This document shows, piece by piece, positions 27,815 to 38,402 of a DNA stretch of 64,000 nt; the stretch's first letter is position 1; each line of letters opens with the position of its first letter. Both the position numbers and the translations under genes were made by a program. The notes beneath the pieces were generated by a model, which was not told where the DNA came from, made no database searches, and saw only the letters and a program-made list of their open reading frames with translations. Origin of the DNA: Pseudomonas capeferrum (GTDB taxonomy: Bacteria; Pseudomonadota; Gammaproteobacteria; Pseudomonadales; Pseudomonadaceae); assembly GCF_013523055.1 (NCBI RefSeq), contig NZ_JAAMQM010000012.1:141155-205154 (forward strand), read 5' to 3'.

Positions 27815-29257
27815 TCAGGTCAGGGGAACGCCCAGCGCATCGGCTATACCTTGTGCATACGCAGGGTCTGCCTTGAAGAAATGCTGTAACTGACGCTGTA
27901 CAACATCCTCAGTAACACCCGACATGGCGCTGGCAATATTACTGATCAGCAGACGCTGTTGATCGGTGGTCATGAGGCGGAACAACGCACCGGCGTGACT
28001 GTAGTAATCATTATCCTCCCGATGATCATGACGATCAGCGGAGCCATTCAAGGCCAACGCTGGCTCCGCGTGACGGGGCGATTGCTTGGGCGCGTCACCG
28101 TAGCTGTTGGGCTCGTAGTTGGGCGCCGCACCACCGTTGCTGCCGAATGCCATTGCCCCATCGCGCTGATAGGTATTGAACGGGCTTTTGGGCGCATTGA
28201 CCGGCAATTGCTGATGATTGGTACCCACCCTGTATCGATGAGCGTCAGCGTAGGCGAAGACGCGCCCTTGCAGCATGCGATCAGGTGAAAGGCCGACACC
28301 TGGAACCATATTACTCGGCCCGAAAGTCGCCTGTTCAACCTCAGCGAAGTAATTCCGGGGGTTGCGATTCAGCTCAAGCTCACCAATCTCGATAAGCGGA
28401 TAGTTCTTTTGCGACCACGTTTTGGTAACGTCGAAAGGATTCTCCTTGCGAGAGGCAGCCTCGGCTTCGCTCATGAGCTGGATGCAGACCGTCCACTTCG
28501 GAAAGTCGCCACGTTCGATGGCGTCGAACAGATCGCGCTGGGCATAATCGGGAGCGGTGCCCGCCAAGCGTGCCGCGTCGGCAGGCGCCAGGTTCTTGAT
28601 TCCCTGCTGGGTCTTGAAATGCCATTTGACCCAGGTGCGCTGGCCCTCGGCGTTGATCAGGCTATAGGTGTGGCTGCCAAAACCGTGCATGTGCCGGTAG
28701 CCGTCCGGGATTCCACGATCCGAGAACAGGACGGTGACCTGATGTAATGCCTCTGGGGAGTGCGACCAGAAATCCCACATCATCTGGGCACTTTTCAGAT
28801 TGGTCTGCGGATGGCGTTTCTGAGTGTGGATAAAATCGGGGAATTTCAGTGGATCACGGATGAAAAAAACAGGGGTGTTGTTACCGACGATATCCCAGTT
28901 GCCTTCTTCGGTGTAGAACTTGACTGCGAAACCACGTGGGTCACGCTCGGTATCCGCCGAACCCCGCTCACCACCCACTGTCGAGAACCGCAAGAAAGTA
29001 TCGGTCTGCTTGCCTACTCGTTCGAACAACCTGGCGCTAGTGTATGACGTGATGTCTCGAGTAACCGTGAAGGTGCCATACGCACCTGAGCCCTTGGCAT
29101 GAACACGGCGCTCAGGAATGTTCTCGCGATTGAAGTGAGCGAGCTTTTCCAACAAATGGAAGTCGTCCAGTAACAGAGGTCCGCGTGAACCAGCCGATCG
29201 TGAGTTCTGATTATCGGCGACGGGGGCACCGCTGGCAGTGGTGAGGATTTTGCTCAT
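27815..29257 (-). CDS. katA: Catalase, small-subunit haem type (KatA)
   Basis: 480 residues, a clade 3 monofunctional catalase. The catalytic His is at residue 53 ([13 protein letters not shown]). The distal Asn is in [15 protein letters not shown], and the haem-ligand Tyr is in [14 protein letters not shown]. It breaks down hydrogen peroxide in the cytoplasm. ATG 29257 follows AGGAGA and has the usual start [12 protein letters not shown]; a longer frame from 29305 is not conserved. It stands between the alpha ribosomal operon and the ferritin gene. A palindrome upstream may be part of an OxyR site. Confidence 0.96.
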   Translation of the reverse strand: MSKILTTASGAPVADNQNSRSAGSRGPLLLDDFHLLEKLAHFNRENIPERRVHAKGSGAYGTFTVTRDITSYTSARLFERVGKQTDTFLRFSTVGGERGSADTERDPRGFAVKFYTEEGNWDIVGNNTPVFFIRDPLKFPDFIHTQKRHPQTNLKSAQMMWDFWSHSPEALHQVTVLFSDRGIPDGYRHMHGFGSHTYSLINAEGQRTWVKWHFKTQQGIKNLAPADAARLAGTAPDYAQRDLFDAIERGDFPKWTVCIQLMSEAEAASRKENPFDVTKTWSQKNYPLIEIGELELNRNPRNYFAEVEQATFGPSNMVPGVGLSPDRMLQGRVFAYADAHRYRVGTNHQQLPVNAPKSPFNTYQRDGAMAFGSNGGAAPNYEPNSYGDAPKQSPRHAEPALALNGSADRHDHREDNDYYSHAGALFRLMTTDQQRLLISNIASAMSGVTEDVVQRQLQHFFKADPAYAQGIADALGVPLT

Positions 29258-29354
29258 GCTGTCTCCTGTTGGTCTCAAGCTGCCGATTGATCGGCTTGAA
29301 CACAATTATCAAGAGAGGCAGTAAAGAGGACAAATTCATTGAATGAGTTCTTTC

Positions 29355-29367
29355 GATAGAATCTATC
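29355..29367 (-). promoter_or_regulatory. Palindrome upstream of katA
   Basis: GATAGAATCTATC is a near-perfect 13-base palindrome, about 100 bases before the katA start. It contains ATAG and CTAT, the half-site words of OxyR, but spaced three bases apart rather than seven, so assignment to OxyR is weak. Confidence 0.35.
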
Positions 29368-29382
29368 AATTAAAGCGGACAC

Positions 29383-29409
29383 AAAAAACCGGGCTCGAAG
29401 GCCCGGTTT
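29383..29409 (-). terminator. Terminator of the alpha operon (after rplQ)
   Basis: On the minus strand a strong stem (AACCGGGC...GCCCGGTT) with a TTCG-type loop is followed by T6. It lies 23 bases after the rplQ stop and ends the long ribosomal region. Confidence 0.9.
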
Positions 29410-29431
29410 CTTGTTTAGCAGACTGGACGTC

Positions 29432-29818
29432 TTACTCAGCGGCTTCTACAGCGCCACCGATTGGACGGTCAATCAGCTCGACGTACGCCATAGGCGCGTT
29501 GTCGCCAGCGCGGAAACCGCACTTCAGGATACGCAGGTAGCCGCCCTGACGGGTGGCGTAGCGCTTGCCCAGGTCGTTGAACAGCTTGCCAACGATAGCT
29601 TTCGAACGAGTACGGTCGAAGGCCAGACGACGATTGGCAACGCTGTCTTCCTTGGCCAGGGTGATCAGCGGCTCGGCAACGCGGCGCAGTTCCTTGGCTT
29701 TCGGCAGGGTAGTCTTGATCAGCTCGTGCTCGAACAGCGACACCGCCATGTTCTGGAACATGGCCTTGCGGTGAGAGCTGGTACGGCTCAGGTGACGTCC
29801 ACTTTTACGATGACGCAT
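29432..29818 (-). CDS. rplQ: 50S ribosomal protein L17
   Basis: 128 residues, close to the family norm. The start [24 protein letters not shown] is diagnostic of L17, which lies near the exit of the peptide tunnel of the large subunit. It is the last gene of the alpha operon (rpsM rpsK rpsD rpoA rplQ), 42 bases after rpoA. A strong terminator follows. No unusual residues seen. Confidence 0.98.
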   Translation of the reverse strand: MRHRKSGRHLSRTSSHRKAMFQNMAVSLFEHELIKTTLPKAKELRRVAEPLITLAKEDSVANRRLAFDRTRSKAIVGKLFNDLGKRYATRQGGYLRILKCGFRAGDNAPMAYVELIDRPIGGAVEAAE

Positions 29819-29860
29819 GATTCATTCCTTACCAAACACTACGTTCGGTGGTTACGACGA

Positions 29861-30862
29861 TCAGGCAGTCGCCTTGTCGTCTTTCTTAAGACTTGCAGGC
29901 GGCCAGTTGTCGAGGCGCATGCCGAGGGACAGACCACGGGAAGCCAGAACGTCCTTGATTTCGGTCAGGGACTTCTTGCCAAGGTTCGGAGTTTTCAACA
30001 GCTCTACTTCGGTACGCTGAATCAGGTCGCCGATGTAGTAGATGTTCTCCGCCTTGAGGCAGTTGGCCGAACGTACGGTCAGTTCCAGATCGTCAACCGG
30101 GCGAAGCAGGATCGGATCGATCTCGTCTTCCTGCTCGACTACCACTGGCTCGCTGTCACCTTTGAGGTCCACGAATGCAGCCAACTGCTGTTGCAGGATG
30201 GTTGCAGCGCGACGGATAGCCTCTTCAGGATCCAGGGTGCCGTTGGTTTCCAGATCAATAACCAGCTTGTCCAGGTTGGTACGCTGTTCGACACGGGCGT
30301 TTTCCACCACGTAGGCGATACGACGCACCGGGCTGAACGAGGCGTCCAACTGCAGACGGCCAATGCTACGGCTTTCGTCTTCGTCGGTCTGACGCGAATC
30401 GGCCGGCTCATAACCACGACCACGAGCTACGGTGAGCTTCATGTTCAGAGCGCCGTTCGACGCCAGGTTAGCGATTACGTGATCGGGGTTGACGATCTCG
30501 ACATCATGATCCAGCTGAATATCGGCAGCGGTAACCACCCCCGAACCCTTTTTCGACAAGGTCAGCGTAACTTCGTCACGACCGTGCAGTTTGATAGCCA
30601 GGCCTTTAAGGTTCAACAGGATTTCAATGACATCTTCCTGTACACCTTCGATCGCGGAGTACTCATGGAGTACACCGTCAATCTCGGCCTCGACTACTGC
30701 ACAGCCAGGCATAGAGGACAACAGGATGCGGCGCAGCGCGTTGCCCAGGGTATGGCCGAAGCCACGCTCGAGAGGCTCGAGCGTGATCTTGGCGCGGGTT
30801 GGACTGACAACCTGCACATCAATATGGCGGGGTGTCAGGAACTCATTTACCGAAATCTGCAT
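29861..30862 (-). CDS. rpoA: RNA polymerase alpha subunit
   Basis: 333 residues. The N-terminal domain ([24 protein letters not shown]) makes the dimer on which beta and beta' assemble. The C-terminal domain ([40 protein letters not shown]) binds UP elements and activators such as ANR. It lies between rpsD and rplQ, as in most bacteria, so polymerase and ribosome synthesis are linked. ATG 30862 is the family start. Confidence 0.99.
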
Positions 30863-30884
30863 GGATGCACCTATTTTCTAGCCC

Positions 30885-31505
30885 TTACTTGGAGTAGAGC
30901 TCGACAATCAGGTTTTCGTTGATGTCGGCGGACAAATCGCCACGAGCAGGAACGTTCTTGAAAACGCCCGACTTCTTGGCTGCATCCACGTCTACCCACT
31001 CAACGCGGCCACGCTGAGAGCACAGTTCAAGGGCTTGAACAATGCGCAGCTGGTTCGCGGATTTCTCGCGAACTGCGACCACGTCACCCGGACGAACTTG
31101 GTAGGATGGAATGTTTACAGTCTTGCCGTTTACGCTGATCGCCTTGTGCGAAACCAGCTGACGGGATTCGGAACGAGTCGAACCGAAGCCCATGCGATAA
31201 ACGACGTTATCCAGACGGCACTCGAGCAGTTGCAGCAGGTTCTCGCCGGTAGCACCCTTTTTCGAGGCTGCCAGCTTGTAGTAACCGCTGAATTGACGCT
31301 CCAGAACACCGTAGATACGACGAACTTTTTGCTTCTCGCGCAGCTGGGTACCGTAGTCGGACTGACGGCCACGGCGCTGGCCGTGGATACCTGGGGCTGC
31401 TTCGATGTTGCACTTCGATTCCAGAGCGCGAACGCCGCTCTTCAGGAACAGGTCAGTGCCTTCACGACGAGACAGTTTGCATTTTGGACCAATGTAACGT
31501 GCCAT
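30885..31505 (-). CDS. rpsD: 30S ribosomal protein S4
   Basis: 206 residues, beginning [25 protein letters not shown]4 starts assembly of the small-subunit body and in E. coli represses the alpha operon by binding its mRNA near rpsM. The S4 RNA-binding domain ([32 protein letters not shown]) is in the second half. It follows rpsK by 15 bases. Whether S4 feedback holds here cannot be read from sequence. Confidence 0.99.
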   Translation of the reverse strand: MARYIGPKCKLSRREGTDLFLKSGVRALESKCNIEAAPGIHGQRRGRQSDYGTQLREKQKVRRIYGVLERQFSGYYKLAASKKGATGENLLQLLECRLDNVVYRMGFGSTRSESRQLVSHKAISVNGKTVNIPSYQVRPGDVVAVREKSANQLRIVQALELCSQRGRVEWVDVDAAKKSGVFKNVPARGDLSADINENLIVELYSK

Positions 31506-31520
31506 TTATCTGTCTCCTGA

Positions 31521-31910
31521 TTACACGCGGCGCTTCTTCGGCGGACGGCACCCGTTATGCGGGATTGGCGTCACGTCGGTGATGCTGGCGATCTTGTAGC
31601 CACAGCCGTTCAAAGCGCGAACAGCCGACTCACGACCTGGACCTGGACCCTTGACGTTGACGTCGAGGTTCTTCAGACCGTATTCCAGCGCAGCTTGACC
31701 AGCACGCTCGGCAGCGATCTGAGCTGCGAACGGGGTGGATTTGCGCGAACCACGGAAACCCGAACCACCGGAGGTCGCCCAGGACAGAGCATTGCCTTGA
31801 CGGTCGGTGATGGTCACGATGGTGTTGTTGAAAGACGCGTGGATGTGGGCGATGCCATCAACCACTGTCTTTTTGACTTTCTTACGAGGACGAGCAGCAG
31901 GTTTTGCCAT
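31521..31910 (-). CDS. rpsK: 30S ribosomal protein S11
   Basis: 129 residues. It carries the conserved [18 protein letters not shown] and the C-terminal [19 protein letters not shown]11 forms the platform of the small subunit near the mRNA exit. It is the second gene of the alpha operon, 30 bases after rpsM. Typical length, nothing unusual. Confidence 0.99.
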   Translation of the reverse strand: MAKPAARPRKKVKKTVVDGIAHIHASFNNTIVTITDRQGNALSWATSGGSGFRGSRKSTPFAAQIAAERAGQAALEYGLKNLDVNVKGPGPGRESAVRALNGCGYKIASITDVTPIPHNGCRPPKKRRV

Positions 31911-31940
31911 GTCTAAATTCCTGTCGATTCGCTGGCGCGA

Positions 31941-32297
31941 TTACTTGCGGATCGGCTTACGCGGGCCCTTACGGGTACGCGCGTTGGTCTTGGTACGCTG
32001 ACCGCGAACCGGCAGACCTTTACGATGACGCAGGCCACGGTAGCAGCCCAGGTCCATCAAGCGTTTGATCTTCATGTTGATGTCACGACGCAGGTCACCT
32101 TCAGTGGTGAACTTCGCGACTTCGCCACGCAGCTGTTCAATTTGCTCGTCGCTCAGATCCTTGATCTTTACGGCTGGGTTGACCCCAGTCTCCGCACAGA
32201 TCTTCTGTGCGATTGTGCGACCGACACCATAGATGTAGGTCAGCGAGATAACAGTGTGCTTGTTATCTGGAATGTTTACGCCTGCAATACGGGCCAT
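31941..32297 (-). CDS. rpsM: 30S ribosomal protein S13
   Basis: 118 residues, beginning [26 protein letters not shown], with the conserved basic tail [21 protein letters not shown] that reaches the tRNA site. S13 forms bridges to the large subunit in the head. It is the first gene of the alpha operon, after a promoter at 32357-32385 and a leader of about 50 bases, where S4 could act by analogy with E. coli. Confidence 0.99.
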   Translation of the reverse strand: MARIAGVNIPDNKHTVISLTYIYGVGRTIAQKICAETGVNPAVKIKDLSDEQIEQLRGEVAKFTTEGDLRRDINMKIKRLMDLGCYRGLRHRKGLPVRGQRTKTNARTRKGPRKPIRK

Positions 32298-32356
32298 TCA
32301 GTGGGACTCCAATTGACAGCTACCTACGCCCCGGAAGCCAAGAAATAGGGCGCGAG

Positions 32357-32385
32357 ATAATATCGCTGTAGAAACAAATAATCAA
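32357..32385 (-). promoter_or_regulatory. Candidate alpha-operon promoter
   Basis: Minus strand: -35 TTGATT (32385-32380) and -10 TATTAT (32362-32357) with a 17-base spacer, followed by the GC-rich CTCGCGCCC. Such a GC-rich start is typical of promoters under stringent (ppGpp) control. The -35 overlaps the end of the preceding terminator stem. Confidence 0.7.
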
Positions 32386-32411
32386 CCCAGCAGCGCACTA
32401 GCTGCTGGGTT
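32384..32411 (-). terminator. Terminator between rpmJ and rpsM
   Basis: An 11-base-pair stem (AACCCAGCAGC / GCTGCTGGGTT) with a 6-base loop, then GATTATTTG. It probably ends or reduces spc-operon transcription before the alpha promoter. Confidence 0.75.
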
Positions 32412-32428
32412 TGAAGCGCAAATCACAC

Positions 32429-32545
32429 TCAGCCTTGGCGCTGCTTGTGACGCGGTTCCGCGCTGCAAATTACTCGCACAACACCTTCGCGGCGAATAAT
32501 CTTGCAGTTACGGCACAGCTTTTTCACCGATGCACGAACTTTCAT
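32429..32545 (-). CDS. rpmJ: 50S ribosomal protein L36
   Basis: 38 residues, [20 protein letters not shown] followed by [18 protein letters not shown]. It keeps the zinc-ribbon residues (CRNC, then C and H), so it is the zinc-containing C+ form of L36. It lies 28 bases after secY, as in the spc operon of other gammaproteobacteria. It is too short for most gene finders. Confidence 0.98.
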
Positions 32546-32573
32546 CACCAACTCCTCGAACCTTAGGGGACTG

Positions 32574-33905
32574 TCAACGCAGCAGACTGCTGCCGCCGTA
32601 GCCTTTCAGGTTGGCTTTCTTCATCAGGGATTCGTACTGGTGCGAAACGAGGTGCGATTGTACTTGGGACATGAAGTCCATCACAACCACTACCACAATC
32701 AGCAACGAGGTCCCGCCAAGGTAGAACGGTACGTTTGCCGCTACCACCAGGAACTGGGGGAGGAGACAGACGGCCGTCATGTAAAGAGCACCGAACATGG
32801 TCAGACGAGTCAGAACGCCATCAATGTAGCGCGCAGACTGCTCACCAGGACGGATACCCGGAATAAAGGCACCGGACTTCTTCAGGTTTTCCGCTACGTC
32901 TTTCGGATTGAACATCAACGCCGTATAGAAGAAGCAGAAGAAAATGATCCCTGCACTAAACAGCAGAATGTTCAACGGCTGACCAGGAGCGATCGACTGC
33001 GAGATGTCCTGCAACCAGCCCATACCTTCGGACTGACCGAACCAGGCACCCAGCGAAGCCGGGAACAGCAGAATGCTGCTCGCGAAAATGGCCGGGATGA
33101 CCCCCGCCATGTTCACTTTAAGCGGCAAGTGGCTCGTCTGCGCGGCGAAGACCTTGCGGCCCTGCTGACGCTTCGCGTAGTGAACGGCGATACGACGCTG
33201 ACCACGCTCGATGAAGACCACGAAACCGATAATCGCTACTGCCAGCAAACCGATAGCGACCAAGGCGAAGATGTTGATATCGCCTGTGCGCGCAGACTCG
33301 AAAGACTGCCCGATTGCTCTCGGAAGACCGGCAACGATACCCGCGAAGATCAACATCGAGATACCGTTGCCCACACCGCGCTCGGTGATCTGCTCGCCCA
33401 GCCACATCATGAACATCGCGCCCGCCACGAACGTGGAGACAGCGACGAAATGGAAGCTGAAGTCTGCAGAAAACGCCACGCCCTGATTGGCCAGGCCGAT
33501 GGACATGCCAACAGCCTGGACCAGTGCCAGGATAACGGTGCCGTAGCGGGTGTACTGGCTGATCTTGCGACGGCCAGCTTCACCTTCCTTCTTCAACTGT
33601 TCCAGCTGTGGGCTGACCGTGGTCATGAGCTGCATGATGATCGACGCCGAAATGTACGGCATGATCCCCAATGCAAAAATGCTCATGCGCTCGAGCGCAC
33701 CACCGGAAAACATGTTGAACAAGCTAAGAATGGTCCCCTCATTCTGTCGGAACAGTTCCGCTAGCCGGTCTGGGTTGATGCCTGGAACCGGGATGTGTGC
33801 GCCTATCCGATAGACGATGATCGCCAGGAACAGGAAACGCAGACGAGCCCAGAGTTCAGACATCCCGCCCTTACCGAGCGAAGAGAGAGCACCTTGCTTA
33901 GCCAT
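32574..33905 (-). CDS. secY: Preprotein translocase subunit SecY
   Basis: 443 residues with ten membrane segments. SecY is the channel of the Sec translocon, working with SecE (59336-59704, this window) and SecG. Family marks are [32 protein letters not shown] and the later [29 protein letters not shown]. It starts directly after the rplO stop. Its position in the spc operon links secretion capacity with ribosome synthesis. Confidence 0.99.
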
Positions 33906-34340
33906 TTATTCCTCGAATTTGCCGCCAGCTGCTTCGATAGCCGCACGCGCACCCTTGGTGGCTGCGATACCCTTGATGGTGACAGCGCGAGTAACTTCGC
34001 CCGACAGCATGATTTTCACACGCTGAACGTTCTGGTTAATCACGTTGGCATCCTTCAGGGATTGCACGGTGATCAGATCGCCTTCCACCTTGGCCAGTTC
34101 GGACAGACGCACTTCTGCGCGGTCCATGGCTTTCAGGGAAACGAAGCCGAATTTCGGCAGGCGACGGTGCAGCGGCTGTTGACCGCCTTCGAAGCCCGGA
34201 GCAATGGTGCCACCGGAACGGGAGGTCTGACCTTTGTGGCCGCGGCCACCAGTCTTACCCAAACCGCTACCGATACCACGACCCGGACGATGCTTTTCGC
34301 GACGGGAACCCGGCGCTGGACTCAGATCATTGAGTTTCAT
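33906..34340 (-). CDS. rplO: 50S ribosomal protein L15
   Basis: 144 residues, beginning [26 protein letters not shown], a Gly/Arg-rich N-terminal arm that threads into 23S rRNA. The globular C-terminal part is short and typical. It is needed late in large-subunit assembly. It follows rpmD by three bases and its stop abuts the secY start. Confidence 0.99.
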   Translation of the reverse strand: MKLNDLSPAPGSRREKHRPGRGIGSGLGKTGGRGHKGQTSRSGGTIAPGFEGGQQPLHRRLPKFGFVSLKAMDRAEVRLSELAKVEGDLITVQSLKDANVINQNVQRVKIMLSGEVTRAVTIKGIAATKGARAAIEAAGGKFEE

Positions 34341-34343
34341 CGA

Positions 34344-34520
34344 TTAACCCTCGACGCGCAGCAGGTAGTAAGCCTTGTTGATCATCCCGCGATTCTCGGG
34401 AGTATCCTGGACTTCTACGGTGTGACCGATGCGACGCAGACCCAAGCCTTTAACACACAGCTTGTGGTTCGGCAGGCGGCCGGCGGTGCTTTTGATCAGC
34501 GTTACTTTTACGGTTGCCAT
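34344..34520 (-). CDS. rpmD: 50S ribosomal protein L30
   Basis: 58 residues: [20 protein letters not shown], then [20 protein letters not shown] and [18 protein letters not shown]. This is the bacterial short form of L30. It lies three bases from rplO and two from rpsE, in the usual spc order. It is not covered by longer-frame gene finding because of its size. Confidence 0.98.
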   Translation of the reverse strand: MATVKVTLIKSTAGRLPNHKLCVKGLGLRRIGHTVEVQDTPENRGMINKAYYLLRVEG

Positions 34521-34522
34521 GA

Positions 34523-35023
34523 TCAGATGATCTCCTCAACACTCTTGCCGCGCTTGGCTGCAATGGAATCAGGAGATTGCATGGCTTTCAGACCCTTGAA
34601 AGTGGCATGAACCACGTTCACTGGGTTGGTCGAGCCGTAGCACTTGGCCAGAACGTTCTGGACACCAGCAACTTCCAGGACAGCACGCATCGCGCCGCCG
34701 GCGATGATACCGGTACCTTCCGAGGCAGGCTGCATGTAAACCTTCGAGGCGCCGTGGGCAGCCTTGGTGGCGTACTGCAGGGTGGTGCCCTTCAGGTCGA
34801 CTTGAATCATGTTGCGACGGGCAGCTTCCATGGCTTTCTGGATCGCAGCTGGTACTTCGCGCGATTTGCCACGGCCGAAGCCTACGCGCCCCTTGCCATC
34901 ACCAACAACCGTCAGAGCGGTGAAGGTGAAGATACGGCCGCCTTTTACAGTCTTTGCAACGCGGTTAACTTGAACCAGCTTCTCAATGTAGCCTTCGTCG
35001 CGCTTTTGGTCGTTATTTGCCAT
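34523..35023 (-). CDS. rpsE: 30S ribosomal protein S5
   Basis: 166 residues with the S5 double-stranded RNA-binding fold ([32 protein letters not shown]) and the [21 protein letters not shown] stretch. S5 helps translational accuracy and mRNA unwinding. The loop in which spectinomycin-resistance changes occur (around VKGGR) looks wild type. It follows rplR by three bases. Confidence 0.99.
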   Translation of the reverse strand: MANNDQKRDEGYIEKLVQVNRVAKTVKGGRIFTFTALTVVGDGKGRVGFGRGKSREVPAAIQKAMEAARRNMIQVDLKGTTLQYATKAAHGASKVYMQPASEGTGIIAGGAMRAVLEVAGVQNVLAKCYGSTNPVNVVHATFKGLKAMQSPDSIAAKRGKSVEEII

Positions 35024-35026
35024 AAC

Positions 35027-35377
35027 TTAGAACTCCAGCCCGCCTTCACGAGCAGCATCAGCCAGCGCCTTGACGCGGCCGTGGTACTTGAAGCCAGAAC
35101 GGTCGAAAGCAACTTGAGAAACGCCAGCGGCTTTCGCGCGCTCGGCTACCAGCTTGCCAACCTTAGTGGCCGCGTCGATGTTGCCGGTGGCACCATCACG
35201 CAGTTCTTTGTCCAAGGTCGAGGCGCTTGCCAGAACCTTGCTGCCGTCGGCCGAAATGACCTGGGCATAGATGTGCTGCGAGGAGCGGAACACGCAGAGA
35301 CGCACAACTTCGAGTTCGTGCATTTTCAGACGTGCTTTGCGAGCGCGACGCAGGCGAGTAACTTTTTTGTCGGTCAT
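35027..35377 (-). CDS. rplR: 50S ribosomal protein L18
   Basis: 116 residues, [41 protein letters not shown], with the usual C-terminal [26 protein letters not shown]18 binds 5S rRNA with L5 and anchors it to the central protuberance. It is ten bases after rplF, in spc order. Confidence 0.99.
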   Translation of the reverse strand: MTDKKVTRLRRARKARLKMHELEVVRLCVFRSSQHIYAQVISADGSKVLASASTLDKELRDGATGNIDAATKVGKLVAERAKAAGVSQVAFDRSGFKYHGRVKALADAAREGGLEF

Positions 35378-35387
35378 TTGCTAGGCC

Positions 35388-35921
35388 CTACTTCTTCTTG
35401 GCTTCTTTACGACGGACTACTTCGTCCGCGTAACGTACACCCTTGCCCTTGTAAGGCTCTGGCGGACGGAAACCGCGGATTTCAGCCGCCACCTGACCAA
35501 CCAGCTGCTTGTCGATACCCCTGATCAGGATATCGGTCTGGCTTGGGGTCTCAGCGGTAATGCCAGCTGGCAATTCGTAATCCACTGGGTGCGAGAAGCC
35601 GAGCGCCAGATTCAGCACTGCGCCTTTGGCTTGCGCCTTGTAACCAACACCGACCAGCTGGAGCTTGCGCTCGAAGCCTTGGCTCACGCCTTGGACCATG
35701 TTGTTTACCAGTGCACGGGTAGTACCGGCCATGGCACGAGCTTGCTGGTCACCATTGCGAGCAGCAAAGCGCAGCTCACCAGACTCTTCGGTAACTTCAA
35801 CAGAATTGTGAACATTCAGTTCGAGAGTGCCCTTGGCACCCTTCACCGAAAGCTGTTGGCCGGCGAATTTTACTTCGACACCGGACGGCAGCTTTACGGG
35901 GTTCTTAGCGACGCGAGACAT
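35388..35921 (-). CDS. rplF: 50S ribosomal protein L6
   Basis: 177 residues with two tandem RNA-binding halves; the second has the L6 mark [24 protein letters not shown] at the C-terminus. L6 lies near the factor-binding site, close to the sarcin-ricin loop. It follows rpsH by 12 bases. Standard length. Confidence 0.99.
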   Translation of the reverse strand: MSRVAKNPVKLPSGVEVKFAGQQLSVKGAKGTLELNVHNSVEVTEESGELRFAARNGDQQARAMAGTTRALVNNMVQGVSQGFERKLQLVGVGYKAQAKGAVLNLALGFSHPVDYELPAGITAETPSQTDILIRGIDKQLVGQVAAEIRGFRPPEPYKGKGVRYADEVVRRKEAKKK

Positions 35922-35933
35922 GCCTAACCCCCC

Positions 35934-36326
35934 TTAGAACACTGTGCACAGAACTTCGCCACCGACACCGGCAGCGCGCGCAGCGCGATCAGTCATCACA
36001 CCTTTACTGGTGGTGACAATAGACACGCCCAGACCGCCACGTACTTTCGGCAGGTCGGAGACGGACTTGTACTGGCGCAGGCCTGGACGGCTGGTGCGCT
36101 TCAGTTCCTCGATGACCGGACGGCCTTCGAAGTACTTCAGTTCGATCGACAGGGATGGCTTGACTTCACTGCTGACCTGATAGCCTGCGATGTAGCCTTC
36201 GTCTTTGAGAACTTTTGCTACCGCTACCTTCAGAGTCGAGGAAGGCATGCTTACGACGGACTTTTCAGCCATCTGGGCATTACGGATGCGAGTTAGCATG
36301 TCCGCTAACGGGTCCTGCATACTCAT
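35934..36326 (-). CDS. rpsH: 30S ribosomal protein S8
   Basis: 130 residues, [30 protein letters not shown], ending [32 protein letters not shown]8 binds the central domain of 16S rRNA, and in E. coli it represses the spc operon by binding mRNA near rplE. Here a 210-base gap with a strong hairpin separates it from rpsN, which is unusual for this operon. Confidence 0.99.
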   Translation of the reverse strand: MSMQDPLADMLTRIRNAQMAEKSVVSMPSSTLKVAVAKVLKDEGYIAGYQVSSEVKPSLSIELKYFEGRPVIEELKRTSRPGLRQYKSVSDLPKVRGGLGVSIVTTSKGVMTDRAARAAGVGGEVLCTVF

Positions 36327-36444
36327 GGGCTAGATGCTCCTGATACAAGAAATATTAGCCTTGCGGCTAGAACTACCACCTCAACGGACAGGTCGAAAAA
36401 CCCGGGCTCAGGTGAGCCGGTCATTCTAGACACATAGCAGAAAC

Positions 36445-36473
36445 GAAACAAGCCCCATATAGGGGCTTGTTTC
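36445..36473 (-). terminator. Strong hairpin between rpsN and rpsH
   Basis: A perfect 12-base-pair stem (GAAACAAGCCCC / GGGGCTTGTTTC) with a 5-base loop sits inside the spc operon, in a 210-base gap. On the minus strand it is followed by GTTTCTGC, so the T-run is modest. It may act as an attenuator, a processing site or mRNA stabiliser. Confidence 0.7.
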
Positions 36474-36536
36474 GGTGCAAGGCCACCGGCGGTCGGAAGA
36501 TCGCTCCTCCTTGCGCCGGGGTCACGCCAACTGGAA

Positions 36537-36842
36537 TTACCAGCTAGCCTTGACCAGACCTGGTACGTCACCGCGCATGGCGGCTTGGCGCAGCATGTTA
36601 CGGCCGAGGCCGAACTTGCGGTATACGCCATGTGGACGACCGGTCAGGCGGCAGCGGTTACGCAGGCGCGCGGCGCTTGCGTCACGTGGCTGCTTCTGCA
36701 GAGCGACAACGGCGGCAAAACGCTCTTCAGGAGAGGCGTTCAGGTCGACGATGGTCGCTTTCAGCGCGGCACGCTTTTTGGCGTACTTGGCGACCGTGAG
36801 CTGACGCTTCAGCTCGCGGTTTTTCATGCTCTTCTTGGCCAT
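36537..36842 (-). CDS. rpsN: 30S ribosomal protein S14 (zinc-independent form)
   Basis: 101 residues, [29 protein letters not shown]. This is the long form without the two CxxC zinc pairs. S14 helps hold the small-subunit head. ATG 36842 is the family start; the open frame to 36908 overlaps rplE. It follows rplE by 13 bases and is followed by the hairpin at 36445-36473. Confidence 0.98.
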   Translation of the reverse strand: MAKKSMKNRELKRQLTVAKYAKKRAALKATIVDLNASPEERFAAVVALQKQPRDASAARLRNRCRLTGRPHGVYRKFGLGRNMLRQAAMRGDVPGLVKASW

Positions 36843-36855
36843 TTTCCTACTCCAA

Positions 36856-37395
36856 TCAGTTGCGGAACGGGAATTTGAAAGCACGCAGCAAGGCGCGACC
36901 TTCATCATCCGAACGAGCAGTGGTGGTCAGGGTAATGTCCAGACCGCGGAGAGCATCGATCTTGTCGTAGTCGATTTCCGGGAAGATGATCTGCTCTTTC
37001 ACGCCCATGCTGTAGTTGCCACGACCATCGAAGGACTTGGCATTCAGGCCGCGGAAGTCGCGAACCCGAGGCAGGGAGATCGCCAGCAGGCGGTCCAGGA
37101 ATTCATACATACGATCGCGACGCAGGGTCACCTTGACACCGATCGGCCATCCCTCACGGACCTTGAAGCCCGCGATGGATTTACGAGCGAAAGTCACGAC
37201 CGGCTTTTGACCGGTGATCTTTTCCAGGTCGGCAACAGCGTGCTCGATGACTTTTTTGTCGCCGACCGCTTCGCCCAGACCCATGTTCAGGGTGATTTTG
37301 GTAACGCGCGGAACTTCCATTACGTTCGCGAGCTTAAGTTCATCCTTAAGCTTGGGAGCGATTTCGTTCCGGTAAATCTCTTTCAGTCGTGCCAT
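36856..37395 (-). CDS. rplE: 50S ribosomal protein L5
   Basis: 179 residues, [31 protein letters not shown], with the conserved [30 protein letters not shown]5 binds 5S rRNA and touches P-site tRNA. It is 20 bases after rplX. In E. coli this start region is where S8 binds the mRNA; a similar fold was not tested here. Confidence 0.99.
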   Translation of the reverse strand: MARLKEIYRNEIAPKLKDELKLANVMEVPRVTKITLNMGLGEAVGDKKVIEHAVADLEKITGQKPVVTFARKSIAGFKVREGWPIGVKVTLRRDRMYEFLDRLLAISLPRVRDFRGLNAKSFDGRGNYSMGVKEQIIFPEIDYDKIDALRGLDITLTTTARSDDEGRALLRAFKFPFRN

Positions 37396-37415
37396 GGTCT
37401 TCTACCTAGCAGTGT

Positions 37416-37730
37416 TCAAGCATCAACCGCTTTTTGGGTCGACTTGAAGACACGAATTTTCTTGCCGTCTTCAACTTTGAAGCCAACGCGGTCAGCCTTG
37501 TTGGTTTCGCCGTTGAAAATGGCGACGTTGGAAGCGTGCAGAGGCGCTTCTTTCTCGACGATACCGCCCTGTACGCCCGACATCGGGTTAGGCTTGGTAT
37601 GACGCTTCACCAGGTTCACACCGCCGATGACCAGACGGTCGTCAGCGAGTACCTTCAGCACCTTACCGCGCTTACCTTTGTCTTTGCCGGCGATCACGAT
37701 GATCTCGTCGTCACGACGAATCTTTTGCAT
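37416..37730 (-). CDS. rplX: 50S ribosomal protein L24
   Basis: 104 residues, [28 protein letters not shown], a KOW-motif protein that starts large-subunit assembly and lies at the tunnel exit. The C-terminal [23 protein letters not shown] is typical. It is 11 bases after rplN. Confidence 0.99.
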   Translation of the reverse strand: MQKIRRDDEIIVIAGKDKGKRGKVLKVLADDRLVIGGVNLVKRHTKPNPMSGVQGGIVEKEAPLHASNVAIFNGETNKADRVGFKVEDGKKIRVFKSTQKAVDA

Positions 37731-37741
37731 GTCGGATCTCC

Positions 37742-38110
37742 TTACAGCACTTCAGGGGCGAGCGAGACGATCTTCATGAACTTCTCAGTACGAAGTTCAC
37801 GAGTCACTGGCCCGAAGATACGAGTGCCGATCGGCTCTTGCTTGTTGTTCAGCAGAACAGCAGCGTTGCCGTCGAAACGAATGATGGAGCCGTCTGCGCG
37901 ACGAACACCGTGCCTGGTGCGGACAACGACAGCAGTCATCACCTGGCCTTTCTTGACCTTGCCGCGCGGAATCGCTTCCTTCACGGTCACCTTGATGATG
38001 TCACCGATGCCGGCGTAACGGCGGTGGGAACCGCCGAGCACCTTGATGCACATGACGCGACGAGCGCCGCTGTTATCGGCCACATCGAGCATGGATTGAG
38101 TCTGAATCAT
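37742..38110 (-). CDS. rplN: 50S ribosomal protein L14
   Basis: 122 residues, [28 protein letters not shown], ending [17 protein letters not shown]14 sits at the subunit interface and is the docking site of the silencing factor RsfS. In E. coli it begins the spc operon; here it follows rpsQ by 23 bases without a visible promoter, so the S10 and spc genes may be one transcript. Confidence 0.99.
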   Translation of the reverse strand: MIQTQSMLDVADNSGARRVMCIKVLGGSHRRYAGIGDIIKVTVKEAIPRGKVKKGQVMTAVVVRTRHGVRRADGSIIRFDGNAAVLLNNKQEPIGTRIFGPVTRELRTEKFMKIVSLAPEVL

Positions 38111-38133
38111 AAAATTTCTCCGACCCTTCGCCC

Positions 38134-38400
38134 TTAGACTTCAACAGCGCGTTCGATGACTTCAACCAGGGCCCAGGACTTGGTCTTGGCCAGCGGACGG
38201 GTTTCAGTAATAGAAACCTTGTCGCCGATCTTGCACTGGTTGGTCTCGTCATGCGCGTGCAGCTTAGTCGAACGCTTAACGTATTTGCCGTAGATCGGGT
38301 GCTTTACGCGACGCTCGATCAGTACGGTGATGGTCTTGTCCATTTTGTCGCTGACGACACGGCCAGTCAGCGTACGGACGGTTTTTTCAGCTTCAGCCAT
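38134..38400 (-). CDS. rpsQ: 30S ribosomal protein S17
   Basis: 88 residues, [32 protein letters not shown]17 is an early-binding OB-fold protein of the small subunit. I prefer ATG 38400; a GTG two codons upstream (38406) is possible but does not match the family. It follows rpmC by two bases. Confidence 0.98.
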   Translation of the reverse strand: MAEAEKTVRTLTGRVVSDKMDKTITVLIERRVKHPIYGKYVKRSTKLHAHDETNQCKIGDKVSITETRPLAKTKSWALVEVIERAVEV

Positions 38401-38402
38401 GA

